A stretch of DNA of 64,000 bases from Gordonia gummivorans (GTDB lineage Bacteria; Actinomycetota; Actinomycetes; Mycobacteriales; Mycobacteriaceae): assembly GCF_022513585.1 (NCBI RefSeq), contig NZ_JAKWBF010000014.1, positions 1-64,000 of the forward strand. Reading direction: 5' to 3'. The notes under the pieces are model-generated. The model was not told where the DNA came from, ran no database searches, and saw nothing but the letters and a program-made list of their open reading frames with translations. A program made the translations under genes and the position numbers. Of the stretch, positions 35,039 to 45,212 are shown one piece after another (position 1 is the stretch's first letter; the number at the start of each line of letters is the position of its first letter).

Positions 35039-38000
35039 TCAGTACCCGCTCGACCGCATCGGTGCCGGGTCGTACATGCCCGACCGTCGGGCGGTGCCGA
35101 TCTCCAACTGCGCCGGTGGTGCCGGTGCGATCTCGGTGAAGCGTTGCAGCCCACCCCAATCGCGGCCCCAGTTGTTGCGCAGGTACGTGGGCAGCAGCGT
35201 CGGATACAGCATCGCCTCGGTGATACCCAGTGGGCCACCGGCCTTTCCGGACATCCAGGTCTGGCTGTTCTTCCGGGTGGCCTCGGCGTCGGGCATGATG
35301 CGCCACTTGGGCACCTCGAGGACACCGTTGGCGACCTTCATCGGCTGCTGGCACGGGAACACGAATCCGGGCAGCCAGTCGATGAAGACCGGATCGGTGG
35401 TCCCGACAACCTCGTTGAGGGTGCCGAGTCGGCTCACCCGGGGTGGAGTGATGGCCACCCACTCGGCGGGTGCGGCTGACGTGTCCTCGACGACGACACG
35501 TACAACTGTCGCTCCACCCGGCGCGTCCGACAACGGGTATCGGAGGTTGCGCCAGATCGGGGCCTCGGCAACGTCGATCGGGGTCCGGATGCCCACGGGG
35601 ATCACCTTGCCCGACGCGTCGACGCGACCGTATTGGACCACCACCTTCTGGCCCGGATGGACGACGCCGATACCGTCGACGGCCTCGACCGATCCGGCCA
35701 CCGCGACGGTGAGGAGCGGGGCGTCGGCATCGCGGGGCGGCAGTTGATACCAGTCGGTGGTCAACGACGCTGTGCCCGAAGGAGATCCGTACGAGCCGAG
35801 CACCGGGGTCTTTGCCGGGTCGAGCCCGAAAGGCAGTCGGACGGTGGAGCCGTTGACGCCGCGGACACCACCCTTGCCGCCCTCGGTGCCGCCCTGCGCG
35901 GACGCGTTCTCCTCGTCGGAGGCTTCATCGGCGCCTGCGCCGGTCTGCGCGGTGTTCTGCGCCGAGGTGGTCGAATCCTGACCCTCGGTGGCGTCGACGG
36001 ACAACCGGTCGGGCACGCCGTCGGGTGTGAAACCGGTTGCGCGCGGACCGGATAGCGCTGCGGAGACGGTAGGCGGTTGCCGACCGTCGACCGCCGCGGG
36101 TGCGAGCACCCCGGCGGTGGGGTCGGCCTCGACGAGCACGTCGTTGGCGAGTCCGCACGAATTTCCGGTCAGTGCACGGGCATTCGACTTTGCCCACGAC
36201 CAGGAGTCGCGCTGCTCGTAGGCGCCCTTGATGAACGAGGCGACCATGAACAGCACCACGAAGCCGGCGATCACCGGCAGCGGTGAGAACTTGAGCTTCG
36301 AGTACCAGTGTTGGGAGTGGCCGGTCTTGGTCTGTTCGTCGACGTAGTCGTCGCGGAAGTGGAACCACAGGCCAACCAGGGCCGTGATCACCGCGAACAC
36401 CAGGAAGGTCCAGCCCAGCTTGATCGGACCGATCGACGGCGGACGATCCCACCACGGCACGCCGAAACTGCCGACGAACCACCACCCGTTGGTCCCGGCG
36501 AAGGACATGCCGGTGACCGCGAGTACCGCCGCGGCGAAGAAGGTGCGGTTGCGTCGCGAGCGCAGGATCGCCGGCGCCATCATCGCACCGGCCGCCGCGG
36601 CCAGGCCGGCCGCGATGCCCGCGTACACGCCGAAGTGGTGAGTCCACTTGGTCGGGGTGAACGAGATGAAGAACATGGTGCCCAGCGTGACCGCGACGAG
36701 CCGCCAGATCGGGGCGCGCGCAACGCCGTTCGGATGTTCGCGACGCAGCAGTCGCAGCAGCACGACCACCAGGCACAGGATCATCGTCAGCACGCCGAAG
36801 CGTCGTGCGAGGGTGCCGTCGGCGGTCGGCAGGATGAGGTAGTAGTAGCGCACCGGCTCTTGCCACCATTCCAGCGTCGGACCGACGTCGGTGGCCACCT
36901 GGTTACCCGCGACCAAGGGCATCAACGGTTGGTCGGCGAAGATCTGGAAGAGCACGGCCGTTCCGGCGGCCAGGATCGGTGCGAGCATGGGCAGCAACCC
37001 ATCACGACGCCGTCGGCTCACCAGGGTCTTGATGATCGGACGGATGCCCGCCAGCAGTGCGGCCACCGCCATCAGGCCGCCGGGTGCCAGTGCGAGGGTG
37101 AACGCGGCCGCGACCACCGCCACCGCGTAGGGGAGCAGTCGCCGCGTGGCGATGGCACGTTCGACGCAGCACCACGTCAGCAGCGCGCCGACGGCCTCGG
37201 CGGGTTCGGGACGCAGACCGTTGTTGTACGGCAACCAGATTGCGAGGAAAACGAATGCCGCCGACCACACCGCGGGTGTGCTGTTGCGTACGGCCCGGCC
37301 CAGCCGGGGAATGACCTCACGGCTGATCAGCCACCAGCCCAACAGCCCCAGCAGGAACGCGGGGAGCCGCATCCAGGGTGCCGACAGGCTGACGTGACTC
37401 ATCGCCGAGATCACCTGGAAATGCCAGCCGAACGGGTCCTGTGGGACGCCGAAGTACCGGAAATAGTTGTCGGCGTAGCCTGCTCCGCCGGTGATCCGCC
37501 CGACGATGAAGTTGTATCCGTCGTCGGACGTGTTGGCCCCCATGAACCACCAGAAGGCGAGAATCAGGAACACTGCGACGTCCGGACCGCGGATGGTCCA
37601 CCAACCCGACGGCAGGAATCGCCGGTGTCCCCGACCATCCCGTTGGTCGAGCATGCCGAGAGCCACCAGCGATCCGATGGTCATGAGGATGCCGAGGATG
37701 ATCACCGTCAGCTTGAGTGCCGTTGGCGTGCTCACGTATCGGGTGTCGATGGTGGCGTGCAGCGACAGTCCATCGCGCGCGGCGTCGGCCGGCAGATCGC
37801 TGTAGATGCCGACGATCTGCGGTCGCATCTCCTGGTCGGGGATCGAGAAGGTCACCTGGCCGTTGGCCGGGGTGGCGGCGACATTGTCGAATCGTGCGGT
37901 GACGCCGCTGCCGTCGGCGTGGAAGACGATGCGGCATTGCGGGTTCGACTGCGCAGCTGCCCGCGGGGTGTTGAGGATGACGACGTCGCGGTCGGTGACC

Positions 38001-38359
38001 GTGAGGGTATCGGCGGTGGCCCGGACGAACAGACCCCGGGCAGCGGAATCCTGGCCCTGTTCGGGGATGGTCGACAGCAGCACACCGCCGGCCGCCGGCA
38101 ACCGGGTGGCCAACGAACACGGAACCGTCACGTCCATGTCGATCGGCACATAGGACACCAGCGGAGCGGCGACATCCGAGACGGTGTCACCCTGCGGCCA
38201 GTTGAGTTCCGCGGTGGTCTGATTCACCGGAAGCAGCGGGGTCACGATCGCCATCAGGAATCCCAGCAGACCGGTGAGGACTGCGGCGATCTTGATGTTG
38301 CGGTAGTTGCGCGGCTTCGCGTCTTCGGTGGACCCCATGGTCGTGGTTGGCTCACTCAT
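35039..38359 (-). CDS. embB: Emb-type arabinosyltransferase, EmbB-like
   Basis: A 1106-residue GT-C arabinosyltransferase that extends or branches cell-wall arabinan from decaprenylphosphoryl-arabinose. First membrane helix at about 22-45, then a periplasmic jelly-roll domain (Cys81 and Cys142), the catalytic loop TSDDGYNF (Asp279-280), many helices, ISFTPTKWTHHFG, and a C-terminal carbohydrate-binding domain ending GTARRSGMYDPAPM. EmbB character: RYYYLILPTADGTLARRFG. The residue aligned with EmbB Met306 (M. tuberculosis, from memory) is Val. Its ATG lies 8 nt inside the preceding embA-like gene (ATGAGTGA), so it is translated with it. Confidence 0.93.
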   Translation of the reverse strand: MSEPTTTMGSTEDAKPRNYRNIKIAAVLTGLLGFLMAIVTPLLPVNQTTAELNWPQGDTVSDVAAPLVSYVPIDMDVTVPCSLATRLPAAGGVLLSTIPEQGQDSAARGLFVRATADTLTVTDRDVVILNTPRAAAQSNPQCRIVFHADGSGVTARFDNVAATPANGQVTFSIPDQEMRPQIVGIYSDLPADAARDGLSLHATIDTRYVSTPTALKLTVIILGILMTIGSLVALGMLDQRDGRGHRRFLPSGWWTIRGPDVAVFLILAFWWFMGANTSDDGYNFIVGRITGGAGYADNYFRYFGVPQDPFGWHFQVISAMSHVSLSAPWMRLPAFLLGLLGWWLISREVIPRLGRAVRNSTPAVWSAAFVFLAIWLPYNNGLRPEPAEAVGALLTWCCVERAIATRRLLPYAVAVVAAAFTLALAPGGLMAVAALLAGIRPIIKTLVSRRRRDGLLPMLAPILAAGTAVLFQIFADQPLMPLVAGNQVATDVGPTLEWWQEPVRYYYLILPTADGTLARRFGVLTMILCLVVVLLRLLRREHPNGVARAPIWRLVAVTLGTMFFISFTPTKWTHHFGVYAGIAAGLAAAAGAMMAPAILRSRRNRTFFAAAVLAVTGMSFAGTNGWWFVGSFGVPWWDRPPSIGPIKLGWTFLVFAVITALVGLWFHFRDDYVDEQTKTGHSQHWYSKLKFSPLPVIAGFVVLFMVASFIKGAYEQRDSWSWAKSNARALTGNSCGLANDVLVEADPTAGVLAPAAVDGRQPPTVSAALSGPRATGFTPDGVPDRLSVDATEGQDSTTSAQNTAQTGAGADEASDEENASAQGGTEGGKGGVRGVNGSTVRLPFGLDPAKTPVLGSYGSPSGTASLTTDWYQLPPRDADAPLLTVAVAGSVEAVDGIGVVHPGQKVVVQYGRVDASGKVIPVGIRTPIDVAEAPIWRNLRYPLSDAPGGATVVRVVVEDTSAAPAEWVAITPPRVSRLGTLNEVVGTTDPVFIDWLPGFVFPCQQPMKVANGVLEVPKWRIMPDAEATRKNSQTWMSGKAGGPLGITEAMLYPTLLPTYLRNNWGRDWGGLQRFTEIAPAPPAQLEIGTARRSGMYDPAPMRSSGY

Positions 38360-41300
38360 CCGCCTGCGGCTCCACCCTGATCGAACTGCTTCGCGACCAA
38401 CCCCATTGCGTCATCTGCGTTGTCTCCACACGTGCCGGCGGTGCCCCCGTCGCCAGCGGGGTGAGTCGTTCCAGCGCACCCCAGTCGCGCGCCCAGTCGT
38501 CCTTCAGATAGGTCGAGACCGCCTGCGGTGTGGTCATGGACTCCGAGATCGACAGCAGGCCACCGTCTCTCGCGGCCTGCCACGTCTTGGACTGAGAGTT
38601 GGCGAGCGGGTAGTCGGGCAGGATGCGCCACTGCGGCACCTCGGCGACGCCGTGCGACACCTGCATCGGTCGCTGACATGGGAAGTGCGCGGCCGCGCTG
38701 AAGTCGATCAGGGTCGGCGCCGCGGACCCGACGACGGCCTGCAGACTTTGCAGTCGTGGCGCGCGCGGCGGCGTGATGCCGATGAACTGGTACTGCCCGA
38801 GGTTGTTGTCCAGCAACGACAGTCGCAGCAACGACGCGGCGGGCGGTGCCGCGGCCATCGGCACTCGGAGATTGCGCCACGACCGGTTGGTGATCACCGG
38901 TCCCGGATCGATCGGCAGCACGTCGGGGCCGACCTGGACGAAGGTGCCACCGGGTCCCGGCCTGCCGAACTGCACAACGAGTTTCTGGCCGAAGTTGCGC
39001 ACCCCGAAGGTGTCGATGGTCGACACCGCACCCGCGGTGCTGAACACCAGGAGCGGCGAAACCGCTCTGTTGGTGGGCAATTCGTAGGCACCGGTGGTCA
39101 GTCGCGCTTCACCGACGTGGCCGTAGCTACCCAGCACCGGAGTCGTCTTGGGGTCGAGCCCGAAGGGCAGCAACACATTCGAGCCGTTGACGGTCGTCGG
39201 GCCGACGCCGCCGGTGGTGCCCGCGCCCAGGCCGCCGGTGATCGAGAACGGTTTGGCGAAACTGGCCGCCACATTCATCTGACCCGGACGTTGACTACCC
39301 GGTTCGGGCGACAGGTTCAGCGGAATCCCGTCGGGGGTGAACCCCACCGAACCGGTGCCGGTGAGCGCAGCGGTCGCCGACAATCCGCCGGCCGGCGTCA
39401 GCATGCCCGCATTCGGATCCTGTTCCACCAGAACCTCGTCGGCCATTGCACAGCTGTTGCCCCGCAGTGCGTCGACGTTCTCGGAGAACACGGTGACCGC
39501 GGGATAGCGCGTCACCGCGGCCTTGGCGAACACAAGCAGTTCGGCGACCACCATGAGTCCGGCGATCACCGCGATCGGCGACGACGCGAGGAACAGGCGG
39601 CGGCGGTCGGCTTTGCTCTCGCCCGGCCCGTCGGTGGTGTGTGCCAGGCCCTTGTTCTCGACGTAGTCGAGTCGCAGGTGCTGCCAGACCGCGATCGCGG
39701 CGGTGATGATCGCGAGAATCAGGAACATCGTCGACGCCCCGTATCCGGCGATGACCGGCGCGCGGTCGAACCAGGAGATGCCGTACTCGTAGACGAACGG
39801 CCACGCGTTGTAGCCGGCGAGCGCCGCGGCGAGGGCGAAGCACAGGCCGGACACGAACACGGTGAGGTTTCGCGCCGAACGCGCGGCCGACTGGGCGACC
39901 GCCAGCGTTGCGGTCGCCGCGATCGCCGCCGCGAGACCGGCCAGCACACCGAACTGGACCGTCCACTTGGTCGGGGTGAACGCGAACAGCAGCAGCGTGA
40001 CGCCGATGGCGCCGACGAGGCGCCACGCCGGACCGGGCGTGACACCACGGATGCGGCCGCGCCGCAGCATCACCGCGACGGTCACGATCAGACCGGCCAA
40101 CAGCAGCAGCAACGGCACCCGGCGGGTGAGTGCGCCGTCCTCGGTGGGAACGGTGATGAAGTAGTACCGCAGGAACTCCTGATGCCAGCCGATCACCGGC
40201 CCGATCTGGTAGCGCAGCTTCATCGCCTCGGCGACCGTCGCCAGTGTCTGATCGCGGAAGACGACCACCATGACCAGCATCCCGGCGGCTGCGATCGGAG
40301 CGATGAGCGCCAGGGTGCCGGTGATGCCGCCACCCGCCTCCCGGCGCCGGGAGCGAAGCGAGCGGGCCGAATCACGACGGTCCAGCAGGATGTGCAGCAG
40401 CGGGCGTGCAGCGACCAGCAGGATGGCCACGCCGATCACGCCATGCGGCGCGAGAGCCAGGGTGAACGTCGCCGCGATCGCGGCGAGTGCCGCCGGGAGG
40501 AGGCGTCGTGTGTCGATGGCCTGCTCGGCGGCCCACCAGGTGAGCAGCGACCCGAGCACGATGATGCCCTCGCTGCGCAGGCCGCTGCAGTAGGGCAGCC
40601 AGAACGCGGTGAACGTCAACGCGGCCGCCCAGAGTGCCCAACCGCTCGACCGAACCGTCGCACCGAGCCGGGGCAGCAGCACGCGACTCAGGATGAACCA
40701 CGACGCCAGCCCCGCGATCAAGGCCGGGATGTGCATCCACAGGATCGACGGCGACACCGCCGCCCAATGGGCGAGGAAGCTGTAATACCAGTCGAACGGC
40801 GCTTCGGGGATGCCATAGAAGCGGTAGTAGTTGGCGAGGTAGCCGAATCCGTCGGCCGTGCGGCCCATGTTGAGGATGTAGCCGTCGTCGGGGCTGCCGG
40901 CGCCCAGGAGGAGCCAGATCAGAAGCACTGCGGTAACTACGACGTCGGTCAGCCGAGGACGCAGGGACGACCACCACGGGCCGGTGCGATGCGGTCGGCG
41001 AACGGTCGGCGCGTCGAACCGATCGAGCAGGTAGAGCGCAACGAGGGCGACGAGCACGCACAGCACCGCGAGCACCATCACGATCAGCTTCAGCACCGAC
41101 GGCGAGCTCTCGTAGCGGTTGTCGATCTGTACGTGCACTGCCAGCCCTGTGGCGGCCCGTACCGCGGCGGTGGGTACTGCGGTGAACACACCGTCGACCT
41201 GCGGGCGTTTGTCGGGCGGCAGACCCGTCGGGCGCGCTTGCCCGAGTCCGACGAACTGCGCACCGACGCCGGTGGCCGACCAGATGCGCAGTTCACTGCA

Positions 41301-41759
41301 TCGCGCCAGGTCGGCGCGGGAGGCCGTCGCGGCGACGGTGTTGCGGAAGGTCACGGTCACCGCGTCTGCGGTCGCCGTGACGAACAAGGCCGACGCCTTG
41401 GCCTTGGGGGCGTTCGCCGGCATGGTCGCCAGGATCACGCCGCCCTCGCGAGGCAGCGCCGGAAGGATGGTCGACCTCAGCGTCGTACAGGGAATGGTGA
41501 CGTCCAGGCTCCGCGGCGTCTGGGCGATCAGTGGGGCCGTCACCGAGGCGGTATCGGCGGAAAGCGGCTGGTTGCGCGGCCAGTCGAAGGATGCGTCGGT
41601 GGCTTTCACCGGCAGCAGCGGGGTCAGCGCGCACAGGATCACACCGAGTACACCGGCGACGATGGCCACGGTTGCGGCCGTGCCCACCGAGACCCGACCG
41701 GAATCGGTGCCGGTCGGTTGATCTGCTGCTGACGCAGAGGTCGGGGCTGTCACAGGCAC
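38352..41759 (-). CDS. embA: Emb-type arabinosyltransferase, EmbA-like
   Basis: A 1135-residue GT-C arabinosyltransferase with the family layout: periplasmic jelly-roll with Cys91 and Cys154, catalytic SPDDGYILNM (Asp291-292), FTPTKWTVQFG, and a C-terminal carbohydrate-binding domain. EmbA character: VVFRDQTLATVAEAMKLRY and WHQEFLRYYFI. The frame is open upstream (ATG 41801 and beyond) without a ribosome site. GTG 41759 is chosen because TACCAT lies exactly 8 nt before it, as at embC. It is first gene of the embA-embB pair and divergent from a second pair. A short Arg/Ser-rich stretch (about residue 555) has REP-like base composition. Confidence 0.92.
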   Translation of the reverse strand: MPVTAPTSASAADQPTGTDSGRVSVGTAATVAIVAGVLGVILCALTPLLPVKATDASFDWPRNQPLSADTASVTAPLIAQTPRSLDVTIPCTTLRSTILPALPREGGVILATMPANAPKAKASALFVTATADAVTVTFRNTVAATASRADLARCSELRIWSATGVGAQFVGLGQARPTGLPPDKRPQVDGVFTAVPTAAVRAATGLAVHVQIDNRYESSPSVLKLIVMVLAVLCVLVALVALYLLDRFDAPTVRRPHRTGPWWSSLRPRLTDVVVTAVLLIWLLLGAGSPDDGYILNMGRTADGFGYLANYYRFYGIPEAPFDWYYSFLAHWAAVSPSILWMHIPALIAGLASWFILSRVLLPRLGATVRSSGWALWAAALTFTAFWLPYCSGLRSEGIIVLGSLLTWWAAEQAIDTRRLLPAALAAIAATFTLALAPHGVIGVAILLVAARPLLHILLDRRDSARSLRSRRREAGGGITGTLALIAPIAAAGMLVMVVVFRDQTLATVAEAMKLRYQIGPVIGWHQEFLRYYFITVPTEDGALTRRVPLLLLLAGLIVTVAVMLRRGRIRGVTPGPAWRLVGAIGVTLLLFAFTPTKWTVQFGVLAGLAAAIAATATLAVAQSAARSARNLTVFVSGLCFALAAALAGYNAWPFVYEYGISWFDRAPVIAGYGASTMFLILAIITAAIAVWQHLRLDYVENKGLAHTTDGPGESKADRRRLFLASSPIAVIAGLMVVAELLVFAKAAVTRYPAVTVFSENVDALRGNSCAMADEVLVEQDPNAGMLTPAGGLSATAALTGTGSVGFTPDGIPLNLSPEPGSQRPGQMNVAASFAKPFSITGGLGAGTTGGVGPTTVNGSNVLLPFGLDPKTTPVLGSYGHVGEARLTTGAYELPTNRAVSPLLVFSTAGAVSTIDTFGVRNFGQKLVVQFGRPGPGGTFVQVGPDVLPIDPGPVITNRSWRNLRVPMAAAPPAASLLRLSLLDNNLGQYQFIGITPPRAPRLQSLQAVVGSAAPTLIDFSAAAHFPCQRPMQVSHGVAEVPQWRILPDYPLANSQSKTWQAARDGGLLSISESMTTPQAVSTYLKDDWARDWGALERLTPLATGAPPARVETTQMTQWGWSRSSSIRVEPQADE

Positions 41760-41894
41760 GATGTCTGATGGTAAGCGAGATGCCTGAGAGCACCTACTCA
41801 TGTAGGTCAGATGGCCGTGAGAGGGCGAGCGCAGCGACGAGGTTTGCCACCGGTACCGATCGAGCGTTCCGCTCTCCACTAGGGTCACCAACTG
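41760..41894. promoter_or_regulatory. 135-bp divergent promoter region between two embAB pairs
   Basis: On the minus strand TACCAT (complement of 41768-41773) ends 8 nt before the GTG of embA. On the plus strand TAGGGT (41880-41885) ends 9 nt before the ATG of the second embA-like gene. Neither gene has a Shine-Dalgarno sequence, so both may be leaderless. Any operator here could control both pairs at once. Confidence 0.5.
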
Positions 41895-44800
41895 ATGACC
41901 ACCGATTCTGCCGCCGCTGCCGACACCCCGGCAACGCCAACCGATGGCGCCACCTCGACGAGCCGCCGCTGGGCGCTGACCGCCGTGGTCGCGGGGATCG
42001 TCGCGGTCGCGGCGGCGATCCTGACGCCCCTGCTGCCGGTCACCGAGCACACGGCAAGTATCAGCTGGCCGCAGGAGACCGACTCGTCGGTGGTGTCACC
42101 CCTGGTGACGCAGACCCCGGCAGGTCTCGACATCACCATCGGCGGTACCACGCTGCGTCGGGCCGTCGAGAACGGCGAGACCACCCCCAGGGCGGGTACC
42201 GCACGGTTTGTGCTGGTGTCGACGATGCCTGTGCAGGCGCCCGGCGCCATGGACAAGGGTCTGTTCGTGACCACCGGCCCCGACGGCGTCCTGGTGAGCT
42301 TGCGGGGCAAAGAACTGCTGCGTGTGCCGCGCGCCGACCTGGCGCGCACCGAGCGGCTGCACGTGTGGTCGACCGCGACCATGATCGACGCGCGGGCGGT
42401 TGGGGCCGGACGCACCGGTTCGGCCGGCCCATCGGATCTGCCGCAGGTGTCCGGGGTGTTCACGGACATGGAGCCGATCGGGGTCCGCAACTCCGTGCGC
42501 GACGGTCTCGCGGTCCGCGTCGACATCGACAACCGATTCGACACCAGCCCCACCGTGCTCAAACTGCTGGTGATGATCCTCGGCATCCTGGCCGCCGTTC
42601 TGGCCTTCGTCGCCACCGCCGTCCTCGACGTCCGGGGCGGCTACCACCGCCGCGTCGGCCGGATCGACTGGCGTCGTCTCTTCCGCCCCCGCGTCGCCGA
42701 CCTCGCGGTCACCGCGGTCCTCGTGGTGTGGCACTTCCTGGGTGCCGGGTCGTCGGACGACGGTTACATCCTGAACATGGGCCGCAACGGGTCCGACGCC
42801 GGTTTCCTGGCCAACTACTACCGATTCCACGGCATCCCCGAGGCACCGTTCGACTGGTACTACAGCTTTCTCGCCCAGTGGTCGACGATCTCCACCGCCG
42901 GCATCTGGATGCGGCTGCCCGCGCTGGTGGGCGGTCTGGTGTCGTGGTTCATCCTGAGCCGGGTGCTGCTGCCGCGGCTCGGTGGTGCGGTGCGTCGCTC
43001 CCAGTGGGCAATGCTGACGGCGGCCGCGGTCTTTGTGGCGTTCTGGATGCCGTTGTGCAGCGGCCTGCGCAGCGAGGGCATCATCGTGCTGGGTTCGTTG
43101 CTCACCTGGTGGGGGGTCGAGCAGGCGATCGCGACGCGCCGCATGCTGCCGGCGGCGAGCGCCGCCCTGGCGGCGCTGGCCACCGTGGCGCTGGCACCCC
43201 ATGGCGTCATCGCCATTGCCCTGCTGATCGCCGGGTCGCGTCCGATGCTGCGGATCATTCGCCGCCGACGCGGCGAGCACGGCGTCGCGCCGCTGGTGGC
43301 CGGGATCGCTGCAGCGGCAGCCGTCGTGGTGATCGTGGTGTTCCGCGACCAGACCCTCGGATCGATGGCCGAGGCACTGCGCATCCGGTACACGGTCGGT
43401 CCGACGCTGGCCTGGTACCAGGAACTGCTCCGGTACTACTTCCTGTCGCTCACCACGCCCGACGGCAGTCTCGTCCGCCGCGTCCCGCTCCTGTTGTTCC
43501 TCGCTGCGCTGTTCGTCACGATGGCAGTGCTGTTGCGCCGCAAGCATATTCGGGGGGTCGACCGCGGACCGGTGTGGCGGCTGATCGGCGCTGTGCTGCT
43601 CACGGTGCTGCTGCTGTCGTTCACGCCGACCAAGTGGACGGTTCAGTTCGGCATCTACGCCGGGGTTGCGGCCGCGATGACGGCGGTCGCGACGGTGGCC
43701 GTGGCGTCGGCCGCCCGACGCTCGCCGCGCAACCTGTGGATGTACATCGCCGTGTTGCTGTTTGCCAGCGCGGTGGCCGCGGCCGGCAAGAACGCGTGGG
43801 GTTGGGCCTACGACTTCGGCATCGCCTGGTTCGACAAGGCGCCGACCATCGCCGGCATCCAGCTCTCGTCGATCCTGTTGGTGCTCACCGTGATTGCGCT
43901 TGCAGTGGCGGTCTGGTTCCACGTCCGCATCGACGTGGACGCCGAACGCGGCGTCGTCCGCGACGCACGAGAATCGCGGTGGCAGACGGCGATCGCGTCG
44001 TCGCCGATGCTGGTGATCGCCACCGCACTCGTGCTCGTCGAACTCTTGCTGTTCGCCAAGGCCGCCGCGACCCGGCTCGACACCTACACGACGTTCAGCG
44101 CGAACATTCACGCGCTGGCCGGCAACACCTGCGGCATGGCCGACGATGTGCTCGTCGAGGACGACCCGAATCGCGGTGCGCTGCAACCCGTCGGGACCAC
44201 CGACATCTCCAAGGCCCTCGCCGGTGAATCCACCGGCTTCACGCCCGACGGCGTTGCCCCCGACCTGCTGCCCGATCCGACATCACTGGGTGCGGGCACC
44301 ATCAACACCTCCGGCGACCTGTCTCGGCCGTTCGTGGTGTCCGGTGGCCCGCCGGGAACCATCGGCGGCTCCGGGCCGGTCGGCGTCAACGGCAGCCGAG
44401 TGAAACTGCCGTTCGGTCTGAAGCCCGAAACCACGCCCGTGCTGGGCAGTTACGGACACGACAACGAGACCGCCGAACTCACCTCCGACTGGTACCGGCT
44501 GCCGCCCAAGGATTCGTCGCCACTGCTGGTGATCACCGCTGCGGGTCCGGTGTTCTCGGTCGACCAGGACGGGGTTCCGCAGGCGGGGCGGTCGTTGAAG
44601 GTGCAGTTCGGTCGGGCCGAGGGGAATTCGTTCGTCCCGATGGGTCCCGGCTATGTACCGATCGATCCGGGACCGGTCCGGCCCAACCGCCCGTGGCGCA
44701 ACCTGCGTATCCCGATGGACGCGGTGCCCGCCGGGGCGACCGCCATGCGGATCGTCGCGGAGGACAACAACGTGAGCCCCGACGAGTGGCTCGCGTTCAC

Positions 44801-45212
44801 ACCGCCCCGGGCCCCGCAGGTGAAGACGTTGCAAGACGTCGTCGGCTCGGAAATGCCGGTGCTGCTCGACCTTTCGGTGGGCAGCCAGTTCCCGTGCCAG
44901 CGTCCGATGGCGACCCGCAACGGCGTGATGGAGGTGCCGTCCTGGCGGATCGTGCCCGATCAGGTCACCACCAACTCGAAGTCCAAGACCTGGCAGGCGG
45001 CGATCAACGGCGGCATCCTCACCACCTCCGAGGCGCTGACCACCGCCGACACCGTGGCGACCTACTTGGACAACGACTGGTATCGGGATTGGGGTGGGCT
45101 GCAGCGGCTGACCCCGCTGGAGATGTCGCCGGCTCGGGTGACGACGGGGGAGAAGACGACGTGGGGCGTGAGCCGCTCGGGACCGATCAGGGTGGTGCCG
45201 CAGGATGACTGA
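41895..45212 (+). CDS. Emb-type arabinosyltransferase, second EmbA-like paralogue
   Basis: A 1105-residue GT-C arabinosyltransferase, paralogous to the gene at 38352-41759. Shared EmbA-type blocks include SDDGYILNMGR (Asp288-289), NYYRFHGIPEAPFDWYYSFLAQW, VVFRDQTLGSMAEALRIRY and FTPTKWTVQFG; the C-terminal domain ends WGVSRSGPIRVVP. Oddity: the two N-terminal cysteines kept by all four other Emb proteins here are both gone (VTIPC to ITIGG at 80-84, ARCSEL to ARTERL at 150-155), so the jelly-roll disulfide is lost. The ATG probably begins a leaderless transcript. The stop overlaps the next gene by 8 nt. Confidence 0.92.
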   Translation: MTTDSAAAADTPATPTDGATSTSRRWALTAVVAGIVAVAAAILTPLLPVTEHTASISWPQETDSSVVSPLVTQTPAGLDITIGGTTLRRAVENGETTPRAGTARFVLVSTMPVQAPGAMDKGLFVTTGPDGVLVSLRGKELLRVPRADLARTERLHVWSTATMIDARAVGAGRTGSAGPSDLPQVSGVFTDMEPIGVRNSVRDGLAVRVDIDNRFDTSPTVLKLLVMILGILAAVLAFVATAVLDVRGGYHRRVGRIDWRRLFRPRVADLAVTAVLVVWHFLGAGSSDDGYILNMGRNGSDAGFLANYYRFHGIPEAPFDWYYSFLAQWSTISTAGIWMRLPALVGGLVSWFILSRVLLPRLGGAVRRSQWAMLTAAAVFVAFWMPLCSGLRSEGIIVLGSLLTWWGVEQAIATRRMLPAASAALAALATVALAPHGVIAIALLIAGSRPMLRIIRRRRGEHGVAPLVAGIAAAAAVVVIVVFRDQTLGSMAEALRIRYTVGPTLAWYQELLRYYFLSLTTPDGSLVRRVPLLLFLAALFVTMAVLLRRKHIRGVDRGPVWRLIGAVLLTVLLLSFTPTKWTVQFGIYAGVAAAMTAVATVAVASAARRSPRNLWMYIAVLLFASAVAAAGKNAWGWAYDFGIAWFDKAPTIAGIQLSSILLVLTVIALAVAVWFHVRIDVDAERGVVRDARESRWQTAIASSPMLVIATALVLVELLLFAKAAATRLDTYTTFSANIHALAGNTCGMADDVLVEDDPNRGALQPVGTTDISKALAGESTGFTPDGVAPDLLPDPTSLGAGTINTSGDLSRPFVVSGGPPGTIGGSGPVGVNGSRVKLPFGLKPETTPVLGSYGHDNETAELTSDWYRLPPKDSSPLLVITAAGPVFSVDQDGVPQAGRSLKVQFGRAEGNSFVPMGPGYVPIDPGPVRPNRPWRNLRIPMDAVPAGATAMRIVAEDNNVSPDEWLAFTPPRAPQVKTLQDVVGSEMPVLLDLSVGSQFPCQRPMATRNGVMEVPSWRIVPDQVTTNSKSKTWQAAINGGILTTSEALTTADTVATYLDNDWYRDWGGLQRLTPLEMSPARVTTGEKTTWGVSRSGPIRVVPQDD

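Noticed and set aside
40340-40380. Possible REP insertion inside embA
   Set aside because: The GGGAGCGAAGCGAGCGGG stretch resembles part of a REP copy but lacks the CTGAGGTGCGAG and CTCGAAGGGC ends, so it is too short to call.
36308-44227. Long open frames (up to 1141 codons) antisense to, or in other frames of, the emb genes
   Set aside because: They mirror the real emb coding sequences, are extremely rich in Arg, Asp and His, and lack membrane segments or motifs.
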